NCBI GenBank assembly: GCA_949987705.1
Contig: OX465286.1
Span: forward strand, 26,235,657-26,299,656
Reading direction: 5' to 3'
Source: Thereva unica
Lineage: Eukaryota > Arthropoda > Insecta > Diptera > Therevidae
DNA: 64,000 nucleotides
Below are positions 25,184 to 34,436 of this stretch, piece by piece. Both the position numbers and the translations under genes were made by a program. The number at the start of each line of letters is the position of its first letter. Within the stretch, counting starts at the first letter, position 1. The notes under the pieces were generated by a model, which had not been told where the DNA came from, ran no database searches, and worked only from the letters and a program-made list of their open reading frames with translations.

Positions 25184-27241
25184 TTAAGTTATTTTCGATG
25201 TACTGGATGAATATAACTTAATTTCGATGAATAAAGTGAATTTAAGTTATTTTCGATGTACTGGATGAATATAACTTAATTTCGATGAATAAAGTGAATT
25301 TAAGTTATTTTCGATGAACTCGATGAATGTAACTTAATTTCGATGAATAAAGTGAATTTAAGTTATTTTCGATGTACTGGATGAATATAAGTTAATTTCG
25401 ATGAATAAAGTGAATTTAAGTTATTTTCGATGTACTCGATGAATATAACTTCATTTCGATGAATAAAGTGAATTTAAGTTATTTTCGATGTACTGGATGA
25501 ATATAACTTAATTTCGATGAATAAAGTGAATTTAAGTTATTTTCGATGTACTGGATGAATATAACTTAATTTCGATGAATAAAGTGAATTTAAGTTATTT
25601 TCGATGTACTCGATGAATATAACTTCATTTCGATGAATAAAGTGAATTTAAGTTATTTTCGATGTACTGGATGAATATAACTTCATTTCGATGAATAAAG
25701 TGAATTTAAGTTATTTTCGATGTACTGTATGAATATAACTTAATTTCGATGAATAAAGTGAATTTAAGTTATTTTCGATGAACTCGATGAATGTAACTTA
25801 ATTTCGATGAATAAAGTGAATTTAAGTTATTTTCGATGTACTCGATGAATATAACTTCATTTCGATGAATAAAGTGAATTTAAGTTATTTTCGATGTACT
25901 CGATGAATATAACTTCATTTCGATGAATAAAGTGAATTTAAGTTATTTTCGATGTACTGGATGAATATAACTTAATTTCGATGAATAAAGTGAATTTAAG
26001 TTATTTTCGATGTACTGGATGAATATAAGTTAATTTCGATGAATAAAGTGAATTTAAGTTATTTTCGATGTACTCGATGAATATAACTTAATTTAGATTA
26101 ATAAAGTGAATTTAAGGTATTTTCGATGTACTGGATGAATATAAGTTAATTTCGATGAATAAAGTGAATTTAAGTTATTTTCGATGTACTCGATGAATAT
26201 AACTTCATTTCGATGAATAAAGTGAATTTAAGTTATTTTCGATGTACTGGATGAATATAAGTTAATTTCGATGAATAAAGTGAATTTAAGTTATTTTCGA
26301 TGTACTCGATGAATATAACTTAATTTCGATGAATAAAGTGAATTTTAGTTATTTTCGATGTACTGGATGAATATAAGTTAATTTCGATGAATAAAGTGAA
26401 TTTAAGCTATTTTCTATGTACTCGATGAATATAACTTAATTTCGATGAATAAAGTGAATTTAATTTATTTTCGATGTGCTCGATGAATGTAACTTAATTT
26501 CGACGAATAAAGTGAATTTAAGTTATTTTTGATGAACTCGATGAATGTAACTTAATTTCGATGAATAAAGTGAATTTAAGTTATTTTCGATGTACTCGAT
26601 GAATGTAACTTAATTTCGATGAATAAAGTGAATTTAAGTTATTTTCGATGTACTGGATGAATATAACTTAATTTCGATGAATAAAGTGAATTTAAGTTAT
26701 TTTCGATATACTCGATGAATGTAACTTAATTTCGATGAATAAAGTGAATTTAAGTTATTTTCGATGAACTCGATGAATATAAGTTAATTTCGATGAATAA
26801 AGTGAATTTAAGCTATTTTCGATGTACTCGATGAATATAACTTAATTTCGATGAATAAAGTGAATTTAAGTTATTTTCGATGTACTCGATGAATATAACT
26901 TCATTTCGATGAATAAAGTGAATTTAAGTTATTTTCGATGTACTCGATGAATATAACTTAATTTCGATGAATAAAGTGAATTGAAGTTATTTTCGATGTA
27001 CTGGATGAATATAAGTTAATTTCGATGAATAAAGTGAATTTAAGTTATTTTCTATGTACTCGATGAATATAACTTAATTTCGATGAATAAAGTGAATTTA
27101 ATTTATTTTCGATGTGCTCGATGAATGTAACTTAATTTCGATGAATAAAGTGAATTTAAGTTATTTTCGATGAACTCGATGAATGTAACTTAATTTCGAT
27201 GAATAAAGTGAATTTAAGTTATTTTCGATGTACTCGATGAA
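25184..27241. repeat. 58-bp satellite array, segment 3
   Basis: About 35 monomers between the MULE and the Helitron, beginning with the right copy of TTAAGTTAT (25184-25192). From 25193 on it matches block B at an offset of 23380. Notable single variants are AATTTAGATTAAT at about 26083-26100 and CTGTATGAAT near 25728. The stretch up to about 26790 also resembles 60293-61890 at an offset of 35100. No genes. Confidence 0.97.
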
Positions 27242-27392
27242 TCTTACTAATATTATAAACGTGAATGTTTGTATGTATGTTTGTTACTCTTTCACGCAAA
27301 AACTACTGAATGGATTTTAATGAAACTTTACAATAATATAGCTCATATATCAGAATAACATATAGGCTATAATTTATAAAAAAATTCAAAAT
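27242..27392 (+). other. Helitron 5' terminal region, copy A
   Basis: About 150 bp starting TC, including TACTAATATTATAAA, TGTTTGTTACTCTTTCACGC and CATATAGGCTATAATTTAT. From memory, closely similar blocks open many insect Helitrons. It ends where AAATTCAAAATGGCC, the edge of the minisatellite unit, begins. Confidence 0.8.
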
Positions 27393-27406
27393 GGCCGTGC
27401 CAATAT

Positions 27407-27556
27407 CCATCCATCCATCCAATGGCGCTACAGCCCAAATCGAGCCTTGGCCTCCTCTAGGGCATTTTTCCAAGTATGACGGTCCCTTGCAGCATGTCTC
27501 CAGTTCCGGATGTTGAGCATTGACTCTGCGTCAGCCGTCACAGAGTCTATCCATCC
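27407..27556 (-). mobile_element. 5'-truncated LINE 3' end (RTE/LOA-like), 150 bp, copy A
   Basis: Flanked by a perfect 14-bp target duplication GGCCGTGCCAATAT (27393-27406 and 27557-27570). On the minus strand it encodes about 38 C-terminal residues of a LINE protein with the pattern NWRHAARDRHTWKNALEEA (ending ARFGL) before TAG. A short 3' UTR and a (GGAT)n tail follow. The NW-x2-A-x-DR-x2-W ending is common to RTE/LOA/Jockey-type ORF2 proteins. It inserted into the first unit of the Helitron minisatellite. Confidence 0.85.
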
Positions 27557-28603
27557 GGCCGTGCCAATATGGCCGACGAATTTGCCAATTGTGTTCCGAT
27601 TCCAATGAAAATCGAAATCTGGGGGATTTTAAGGTTGCAAATAACGAATTTATGATCAAAACATATAAATTCAAAATGGCCGAGCCAATATGGCCGACGA
27701 ATTTGCCAATTGTGTTCCGATTCCAATGAAAATCGAAATCTGGGGGATTTTAAGGTTGCAAATAACGAATTTATGATCAAAACTTATAAATTCAAAATGG
27801 CCGTGCCAATATGGCCGACGAATTTGCCAATTGTGTTCCGATTCCAATGAAAATCGAAATCTGGGGGATTTTAAGGTTGCAAATAACGAATTTATGATCA
27901 AAACTTATAAATTCAAAATGGCCGTGCCAATATGGCCGACGAATTTGCCAATTGTGTTCCGATTCCAATGAAAATCGAAATCTGGGGGATTTTAAGGTTG
28001 CAAATAACGAATTTATGATCAAAACTTATAAATTCAAAATGGCGGACGAATTTTTCCAATTGTATTCCGATTCCAATGAAAGTGAATATCTAGGGGTTTT
28101 TAAGGTTGCAAATAACGAATTTATGATCAAAACTTATAAATTCAAAATGGCCGTGCCAATATGGCCGACGAATTTGCCAATTGTGTTCCGATTCCAATGA
28201 AAATCGAAATCTGGGGGATTTTAAGGTTGCAAATAACGAATTTATGATCAAAACTTATAAATTCAAAATGGCCGTGCCAATATGGCCGACGAATTTGCCA
28301 ATTGTGTTCCGATTCCAATGAAAATCGAAATCTGGGGGATTTTAAGGTTGCAAATAACGAATTTATGATCAAAACTTATAAATTCAAAATGGCGGACGAA
28401 TTTTTCCAATTGTATTCCGATTCCAATGAAAGTGAATATCTAGGGGTTTTTAAGGTTGCAAATAACGAATTTATGATCAAAACTTATAAATTCAAAATGG
28501 CGGACGAATTTTTCCAATTGTATTCCGATTGCAATGAAAATCGGTATCTGGGGGCTTTTAGGGCAAACAACGAATTTATGATCAAAGCTTATAAATTCAA
28601 AAT
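27557..28603 (+). repeat. Minisatellite inside Helitron, 121/108-bp units, copy A
   Basis: About nine direct units starting GGCCGTGCCAATATGGCC (121 bp) or GGCGGACGAATTTTTCC (108 bp, lacking 13 bp of the first box). Unit starts are at 27557, 27678, 27799, 27920, 28041, 28149, 28270, 28391 and 28499. The order is long, long, long, long, short, long, long, short, short-divergent. Shared core: AAATAACGAATTTATGATC. Open frames running through both strands are a by-product of a period near a multiple of 3 and few stops; I do not regard them as genes. Confidence 0.95.
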
Positions 28604-29070
28604 TGCGGGTCCAATATGACGCACGAATTTTCCCAAGCCACATTCTGAAATGTAGTAAATTTCTAAAATTCCCTCTAACCAGTATAGAAACAGTAAAAAC
28701 GGTAGAAAGAGTCGAAGTTTGCAAATTTGTGCGCCCCTACATTGTCATCACGAGGTTAAACGATGTCATCTATCGCTTCCAAAAAGTTCGATCGGAAAAA
28801 ACGGGACCTGGAGGAAGCTGTGTTCGGGGCGAATACTGAGTAAGAAGGAAGCAGTGTAACGGCTAACCGAAAAGAGAAAGTTAAAATTAATGCATCTACT
28901 TGAATACATAACGCTGTTCTAATTGAATCACCGATAAGATTGGGAAGAGGCAATTTTTTCCAGATTTATTGTTTTTTCATTATACTTTTTTTCCTACCGC
29001 GTACAACGCACACGTAATTTTTTTTCCGATAGGTGGTGCTCAACCTGGAATTTTAATAAATTTGAAGCAT
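28604..29070 (+). other. Helitron interior with a possible gypsy integrase relic, copy A
   Basis: 467 bp between minisatellite and LINE. At about 28720-28800 the plus strand encodes VRPYIVITRLNDVIYRFQK, which resembles the GPY-module tail of Ty3/gypsy integrases (GPY-V-x4-LNDV-x-YR-x-Q). The similarity covers only about 20 residues, with no other gypsy domain around it. The rest is AT-rich with ACAACGCACACG near 29001. Low confidence for the relic, high that no intact gene is present. Confidence 0.4.
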
Positions 29071-29236
29071 ATTTATTTATTTATTTATTTACGCCAAACA
29101 AGGCTTGCTTAAACTATATTACACAGGGAAAGTAACTTATAAATATATACATACAATCGCTAAAAGTACATTTGCATTTAACAATTTATCACAGGTATAT
29201 CTTAATAACTTATGGTACATTAGTTATAGTGTTAGT

Positions 29237-31846
29237 TCAGGATAATTCGGATGACAGGAAGGATATCAATTTTTTCTTGAAGGATAATTTGCTCATTCCA
29301 GGGGAGAAGCAGGAACTGTGGCCATTGAAAATCATACAACATCTGTTGACGGGCTCGTTCTTTCCATACTCGGTCCGATGAGAATATTCCCTAAGCATTT
29401 TCGTATGCCTATTCTGACGGACATCGTCGTTAACTTTGATCCTGTCTGACAGAAACTGAACATTGATCCTATCGTTCAAGACGTCCAAAGTAAAGCATGA
29501 TATAAGCAACTTACGCCTATTAAACAGAGGCATGAGATCCAACACTTTGAGCCTGTCCATGTAGGGTGGTAGGCTATGAAAATCACGCGAGTCGAATAGA
29601 TTTCTCAGAGCAAAGAGTAGAAATTTCTTTTGCACTGACTCAAACCTGTTACTGCTTACCTGGTAAATAGGATTCCAGATCGGGCATGCGTATTCTAAAA
29701 TCGGGCGGACTAGCGAACAGAAAAGGGTTTTTGTAACTCGAGGGTTGTCAAATTCCTTGGCTCTTCTCTTTATAAAGCCTAGAAGTTTGCTAGCTCTTGC
29801 AATAATATTATCGTAGTGCAAATTGAAATTTAATTTATTGTCCAGGACAATACCCAAATCTACAATTTGATCAACGCGGTCTAATACCCTGCCGTTGAGA
29901 TAATAGTATTGCAACTGTATGCTTTTTTTACGAGAGAAGGTAATTACGTGGCATTTACTGGTGTTTAGTTGCAGTTTATTGGTGGAGCACCAGTCATGTA
30001 ACGTATTCAGTTTCGACTGAAGGAGAGTTACGTCATCACTCGACCTTATGACACTATATATTTTGAGGTCATCGGCATAAAAGAGATGTCGTATATTACT
30101 TAGTTTTTCTGACAGGTCTGAGATGAATATATTAAATAAAAGTGGGCCAAGATGACTACCCTGGGGGACTCCGGAAGTTACTTCGATTTCTTTTGACAGA
30201 AATCCTTGAAATCTAACGGCCTGTGTTCTTCCGTTAAGATATGATTCTATCCATCTTAGGACAGGCCCAGATATTCCGAATTTTAGTAGTTTTGTTATTA
30301 AGATATGGTGGTCGACACGGTCAAAGGCCTTACTGAAGTCAGTATAGACAGCATCGATTTGATGACCGTTCTCCATACCACATAGTAGTTCGGAGGTTAG
30401 TGTCATAAGGTTAGTAGTTGTCGAGCGCCCTTTTCTGAAGCCATGTTGTTGGTCATTGAGGAGCGGATCGATTGTTTGGGCAATCTTGTTGTAAACAAGC
30501 TTTTCGAAGAGTTTAGGAATTGCTGATAATATTGCAATGCCCCTGTAGTTGTCCACCGAATGCTTATTAGATGCTTTATGAATTGGTATGAGGTAGGATT
30601 TTTTCCAAGTTATAGGAAATTTTCCTAACGATAAGGATTTGTTGAAAATAAGATGGAGGGGATATAGAATTTGAGTTGAGTAGCACTGCAGAAAGCAAGG
30701 AGGCAGATTGTCGGGACCGTGACCTTTATTGATATCCAGATTGTTTAAACCTGTCATGATGTCTTCGAAGGATAGGGATATGTTATCTATAAGAGTTGAA
30801 GTAACAGTGCGCGTGTGTGTTGCGTCAGTATGTGTTGTATCAGATTTTGGACAAAAGACTTCGGTAAACCTGTCAGCAAACATGTTACAAATTTCCTGTG
30901 GGCAAGAGGAGTGTTTACTGCCATTGGTCATTGTAGTTGGATAGCCTAAGGTCTTTCGTTTCATATTAACGAACTGAAAGAATTTTTTGGGATCTCTTAT
31001 AATGCTATCGCCAACAGAGTTAAGATATGTAGTATAGGCCTCACGTGACCTAAGACTGAACTCTGAGGCTAGCCTAGTGTATTCTAATTTCAGTTCATCA
31101 TTTGCATGGGGGTTATTTCTAATCAGCTTATACAATTTATTTCTCTGATTACGAAGAGAACGGACATTCTTATCCAGCCATGGTTCCGATAATTTATCCC
31201 TTCTTTTAATTCTGGGCACATGTTTGTCAATAACGTTGAATATTATAGTGTTGAAGCAAGACACCATTTCGTCAATGTCATTACCAGAAAGCCTATTTTC
31301 CCAGTCTACTAGGGATAATTCGAAGGCAATGCTGTTAGAGTCTGCATTTTTATAATCATAAATGATTGAGTTATTGTATGATATACGATGATTAGATATT
31401 GCGGTATTATGTTCGAGGATCCATGCAGAATGGTGAGTAGAGTTGGTAAAAAGGTTTTCCTCAGGCGGAGCAGGCAGGATGTTCAGCTCCTCAGGTGAGT
31501 TAGTGAAGATTAGATCTAACCAATTACCACGAGAATTCGGAGTTCTAATGATTTGGTGTAGACCATTTCCATAAAAGGAGTCGATAAACTTTATATCGAT
31601 AGCATTTGTGACGTTAATCGGAAGTAAACAATTTTCTTCCTCGTCGGGGATAAAAGATATATTAGGGCGATTAAAGTCTCCTAAAATAAATATGTCGTCG
31701 CAACTGGAGAGAGATTCGTTAATATCATCTAATATATGAAGTAATTCATCATATTTAGATTCGTCAGAGTTAGGGGGTATGTAAAAAGTGCCGAAAAATA
31801 TGTGTGATTTAGCGTCAATGAAAAGGTTATTAAGTTTGCCTCTCAT
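29237..31846 (-). CDS. LINE ORF2: truncated endonuclease plus reverse transcriptase, copy A
   Basis: 869 residues from the first ATG. The same frame is open upstream to 31933, immediately after the ORF1 stop, and those codons include the endonuclease start (NIRLFYHNCSG). Endonuclease motifs present: GDFN at 56-59, NWLDLIFTN at 108-116 and a THHS-type motif near 137-140. Missing: the ETWL region with the catalytic Glu and about 100 residues around it; FIDAKSHIFFGTFYIPP follows the N-terminal motif directly. RT: D503 in TDFSKAFD, SGVPQGSHLGPLL about 558-570, YADD at 590-593. The C-terminus has a Cys-Pro-Ile-Trp patch typical of Jockey/CR1 proteins. RT looks intact, the endonuclease cannot be. 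Confidence 0.88.
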   Translation of the reverse strand: MRGKLNNLFIDAKSHIFFGTFYIPPNSDESKYDELLHILDDINESLSSCDDIFILGDFNRPNISFIPDEEENCLLPINVTNAIDIKFIDSFYGNGLHQIIRTPNSRGNWLDLIFTNSPEELNILPAPPEENLFTNSTHHSAWILEHNTAISNHRISYNNSIIYDYKNADSNSIAFELSLVDWENRLSGNDIDEMVSCFNTIIFNVIDKHVPRIKRRDKLSEPWLDKNVRSLRNQRNKLYKLIRNNPHANDELKLEYTRLASEFSLRSREAYTTYLNSVGDSIIRDPKKFFQFVNMKRKTLGYPTTMTNGSKHSSCPQEICNMFADRFTEVFCPKSDTTHTDATHTRTVTSTLIDNISLSFEDIMTGLNNLDINKGHGPDNLPPCFLQCYSTQILYPLHLIFNKSLSLGKFPITWKKSYLIPIHKASNKHSVDNYRGIAILSAIPKLFEKLVYNKIAQTIDPLLNDQQHGFRKGRSTTTNLMTLTSELLCGMENGHQIDAVYTDFSKAFDRVDHHILITKLLKFGISGPVLRWIESYLNGRTQAVRFQGFLSKEIEVTSGVPQGSHLGPLLFNIFISDLSEKLSNIRHLFYADDLKIYSVIRSSDDVTLLQSKLNTLHDWCSTNKLQLNTSKCHVITFSRKKSIQLQYYYLNGRVLDRVDQIVDLGIVLDNKLNFNLHYDNIIARASKLLGFIKRRAKEFDNPRVTKTLFCSLVRPILEYACPIWNPIYQVSSNRFESVQKKFLLFALRNLFDSRDFHSLPPYMDRLKVLDLMPLFNRRKLLISCFTLDVLNDRINVQFLSDRIKVNDDVRQNRHTKMLREYSHRTEYGKNEPVNRCCMIFNGHSSCFSPGMSKLSFKKKLISFLSSELS

Positions 31847-31933
31847 ACCACTGCAATTGTGGTAAAAGAGCCTTATGTTCTCAGTTGGGTCAGGGGTAGT
31901 TGAGATGTGAGTTTTTGTCGGAGAAGTGACTAG

Positions 31934-34114
31934 TTACGGACGATAATATCTAGCCATTTCGTCCCGGCTCCTCTGCAATTGAGACACATGTAGTGATCTC
32001 ATATGTGAGGCGTAGGTGGCGAGATCCTTCCTTACTTGCTCAGAAGAGATCTGGTATTGCTCATGATAAACAGTGTAGAGCTTAAGCAGGGTATTCCGAT
32101 CGATGGGGAGACCTTCTTGTTGGATCGAAATAATGAGGCTGGTCCTGGTCTTACCATTTACACAGGTAGAGTCAGGTTTGTTGTGCATATAAGCAAGAAA
32201 GAGCCTTACATTATCATAAATCCTATGATCTCTGAGACGAGATAATAGGTACCGACCCTCGGTTGAGTCTGCCGAAATTAAGGTGTTTTTGACGTTCGGA
32301 GGCTGTAGAGGGTCCAAGAAGTTTGGTTTGGTTGCAGTGATGGAAGAGCTCGCCAACATTGGTGTTTCTGCCACAACCGTAGGAGTATGAGGTTGTGGAG
32401 GGTTAAGGGGAGGTTGATTGTTTATCGGAATCTCGGTAACATCGGAATAAGAACGGCCGCCGATGATAATATGGCTACGAGAAAAATTTGGGTATAAATC
32501 GCTATTATTTGTTTGTGCAGAGACGACAGGAGTACGGGTGGGAATGCTGTTAGTATTGGTTTTGATGATTTTAGAGTTAATGTTACTGTGGATATTAGAG
32601 GATTTTTCATGCTTTGTTAGTATGTTAATATTTTTATTTTTGGAGCTAATAGTGTTATTAATCCTAGTTTTAACTACCTTAAATTTATTACTTAATCTAT
32701 CATTCCAGCGGCGGAGCGTTAAAGCATTCCATTTGAAAACATCCGAGGCAGAGTTGAGAAATAGCCATTCATATTTAGTGGCCATTGTTATTTTGAAGCT
32801 CCGTAAGTTGTCCTTATTGTTTATTTGCGAGACGAGTTCACAGCCAAGGAGCTTAATAGAGAACTCGGTCTGGAACATATTCCTAACCCAAGACGGATTT
32901 GCTTGGAACGGTGCGCCGTTGAGGAGGTAAGCTGATCTCTGATTTGGAGGTACCATGGTGTTGGGAGTGTTAATTACAATACTCCGCCTCGATTTATTAG
33001 GTTGCTGTTTCGGCTCATTTTTCGACTTGACGTTCACGGTGTTTTTCGCACTTAACTTTTTCAGCCTGCAATTCCATTCATCCAATGACCACGTTGTACC
33101 AAATTTACTAATGTTTTGTTCGGGAAGGTACAGAGGTGGTAAGGAATGCGATGGCTTCGATGAAACCAATAAGGTTTGTGTGTGCAGATTGGGTGCACCG
33201 AGGGCGAAATTTCCCGTAAAGCTGCAGTCGGTGGTAATTGTGGTAGTATCCTTGGGTAGTTGATCTCGTACCAGTTCATCCGAGAATGGAATTGCCTCCT
33301 TATCCCAAATAGGATTTTCGATGGACCTATTATGAGTCGATGTTTTAATTTCGACAACCAGGGATTTTAAACTATCTAGCTCAGATTCGACATAATTAAA
33401 CTGGTTTCTTAAGTGGTCATTAAGCTGTAACACTTTGTCATCGAATAAAGAAAGCTTGTCAAGGCAATCTGAAGCTACACGAAGTACTTCGCTGTAGTCG
33501 TGATCGCAGGAGCTACCTTCTGAGTTCTTTTCATTAAGTTTTTTGATGGATGTTTTTATAGAATGGCTTTCCAGCCTTATAATATTTTTTAACTCATCCA
33601 TTAATTCATTTTTAGTTGCAGCATTATCCGCCGGGGTGGATAAGTTGTCAAGCTTCAACTTAACCGATTCATAATTTTTTAAGTAATTCCGACAATTGTT
33701 GTCAATACGATCTATAGCACATGAAAGCTCGTCGATGTTTTCCAGCAAGAGTTGTGATTTTTTTTCTGCATTATTGGCTTTGACTTTGTAAGCTTCAAAA
33801 TCTTCTTTCATGTTATTTACAGCTTCAGTCAAGCTCATTACATTGCTGTTATTAGATTTAATTGCCAATAACAAATGCGGAAGATTAATGGACTTACACT
33901 CAGGGCAAAAGAACTTGAAAGCTTTCTTAATTTCTTTAATATGTCGGGTGGTAGTGCGTGTAAGTCCAATGCATGATATATGAAAAAAGTTATCGCAAAT
34001 TCCGTTACATGCAATCCATTCGCCTTCGTCAGCAGAAACAGCATCGGCTGCATAACAAGTCGCACTCATGCATTTATACATATTGAGTAATTGCTTAATA
34101 TTTTGAAAGTCCAA
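31934..34114 (-). CDS. LINE ORF1: PHD-finger protein, copy A
   Basis: 726 residues. An N-terminal PHD finger has C15, C20, C36, C40, H45, C48, C70 and C73 (C4-H-C3). Residues about 85-260 are rich in charged and Leu positions and probably coiled coil (LLLENIDEL, KLKLDNLS, LRNQFNYVESELDSLKSL). The middle has a patterned WS-x-DEWN-CRLKKLS segment and a globular region near 405-490. A Ser/Thr/Asn-rich linker and a C-terminal helical domain follow (LRDHRIYDNVRLFLAYMHN). PHD-bearing ORF1 proteins occur in CR1-group LINEs, where they probably bind RNA and chromatin. The stop TAA (31936-31934) is in the same frame as ORF2. Confidence 0.85.
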   Translation of the reverse strand: MDFQNIKQLLNMYKCMSATCYAADAVSADEGEWIACNGICDNFFHISCIGLTRTTTRHIKEIKKAFKFFCPECKSINLPHLLLAIKSNNSNVMSLTEAVNNMKEDFEAYKVKANNAEKKSQLLLENIDELSCAIDRIDNNCRNYLKNYESVKLKLDNLSTPADNAATKNELMDELKNIIRLESHSIKTSIKKLNEKNSEGSSCDHDYSEVLRVASDCLDKLSLFDDKVLQLNDHLRNQFNYVESELDSLKSLVVEIKTSTHNRSIENPIWDKEAIPFSDELVRDQLPKDTTTITTDCSFTGNFALGAPNLHTQTLLVSSKPSHSLPPLYLPEQNISKFGTTWSLDEWNCRLKKLSAKNTVNVKSKNEPKQQPNKSRRSIVINTPNTMVPPNQRSAYLLNGAPFQANPSWVRNMFQTEFSIKLLGCELVSQINNKDNLRSFKITMATKYEWLFLNSASDVFKWNALTLRRWNDRLSNKFKVVKTRINNTISSKNKNINILTKHEKSSNIHSNINSKIIKTNTNSIPTRTPVVSAQTNNSDLYPNFSRSHIIIGGRSYSDVTEIPINNQPPLNPPQPHTPTVVAETPMLASSSITATKPNFLDPLQPPNVKNTLISADSTEGRYLLSRLRDHRIYDNVRLFLAYMHNKPDSTCVNGKTRTSLIISIQQEGLPIDRNTLLKLYTVYHEQYQISSEQVRKDLATYASHMRSLHVSQLQRSRDEMARYYRP

Positions 34115-34436
34115 AGTCCAAATTAATTATGACACGAAAGTCCGTTAAATATGCATGAAACTAGCACAGATCCTGAAGGAAAACACTATAGTCACTTGAC
34201 ACTGGCACAGAATGAAAAACCGGGTATTTGTTTATATAGGGGTTTGAATTATAAATTGCACAGAAACAATAACAGAAACAAGACCAAAAAGTGAAAAATG
34301 CGGGAAGCTTATAGGTAACTCTAAATTCTTTTATGTAACCATAACCATGCTTCATTATAACCATTTCCTATCCCGGAGTATGCCCACATAATTTTTTTTA
34401 TTAAAAGGCGTTGCAACGCACGCGGGTTTTTGCTAG
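34115..34436 (+). other. LINE 5' UTR and Helitron 3' end, copy A
   Basis: 322 bp without a gene. The left part is probably LINE 5' UTR. The right part (from about 34370) is Helitron: GTATGCCCACATAA, a T-run, the GCGTTGCAACGC palindrome at 34408-34419 and the terminal CTAG (34433-34436). Base 34338 is A here and C at the matching 57718 in block B. Confidence 0.75.

Larger units (their letters stand above)
29071..34370 (-). mobile_element. CR1/Jockey-type LINE, copy A
   Basis: Minus-strand non-LTR retrotransposon with two ORFs, inserted in the Helitron. The 3' end is a (TAAA)n-type tail at 29071-29091 on the minus strand, preceded by about 145 bp of 3' UTR. The 5' end is not defined: it lies somewhere in 34115-34400, and I found no target duplication. 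ORF1 has a PHD finger and ORF2 has endonuclease and RT domains, an arrangement known in the CR1 group. The endonuclease is internally deleted, so the copy is likely defective. Confidence 0.85.
27242..34436 (+). mobile_element. Non-autonomous Helitron copy A (7195 bp) carrying nested LINEs
   Basis: The 5' end begins TCTTACTAATATTATAAACG, followed by a stretch with GTTACTCTTTCACGC and AACTACTGAATGGAT, the block common at 5' ends of insect Helitrons. The 3' end is TTTTTGCTAG preceded by the 12-bp palindrome GCGTTGCAACGC (34408-34419). The host satellite reads GATGAA on the left and TGTAAC on the right, i.e. insertion between A and T with no target duplication, as expected for rolling-circle transposition. 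No Rep/helicase ORF is present. Cargo: a LINE 3' stub, a minisatellite, a possible gypsy relic and a two-ORF LINE that makes up most of the length. Confidence 0.9.

Noticed and set aside
27520..28724. ORFs of 70-105 codons on both strands in the minisatellite (and at 50900-52104)
   Set aside because: They repeat with the 121-bp unit and occur on both strands at once. This is a consequence of the tandem structure and not coding.
32463..33263. Plus-strand ORFs (155 and 102 codons) opposite LINE ORF1, and matching ones in copy B
   Set aside because: They are antisense to a well-supported ORF and Leu/Val-rich, as expected from the reverse of Asn/Lys codons.
27242..34436. Autonomous Helitron with Rep and helicase
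   Set aside because: No HUH Rep or Pif1-type helicase motif is found in any ORF. The large ORFs belong to the nested LINE.
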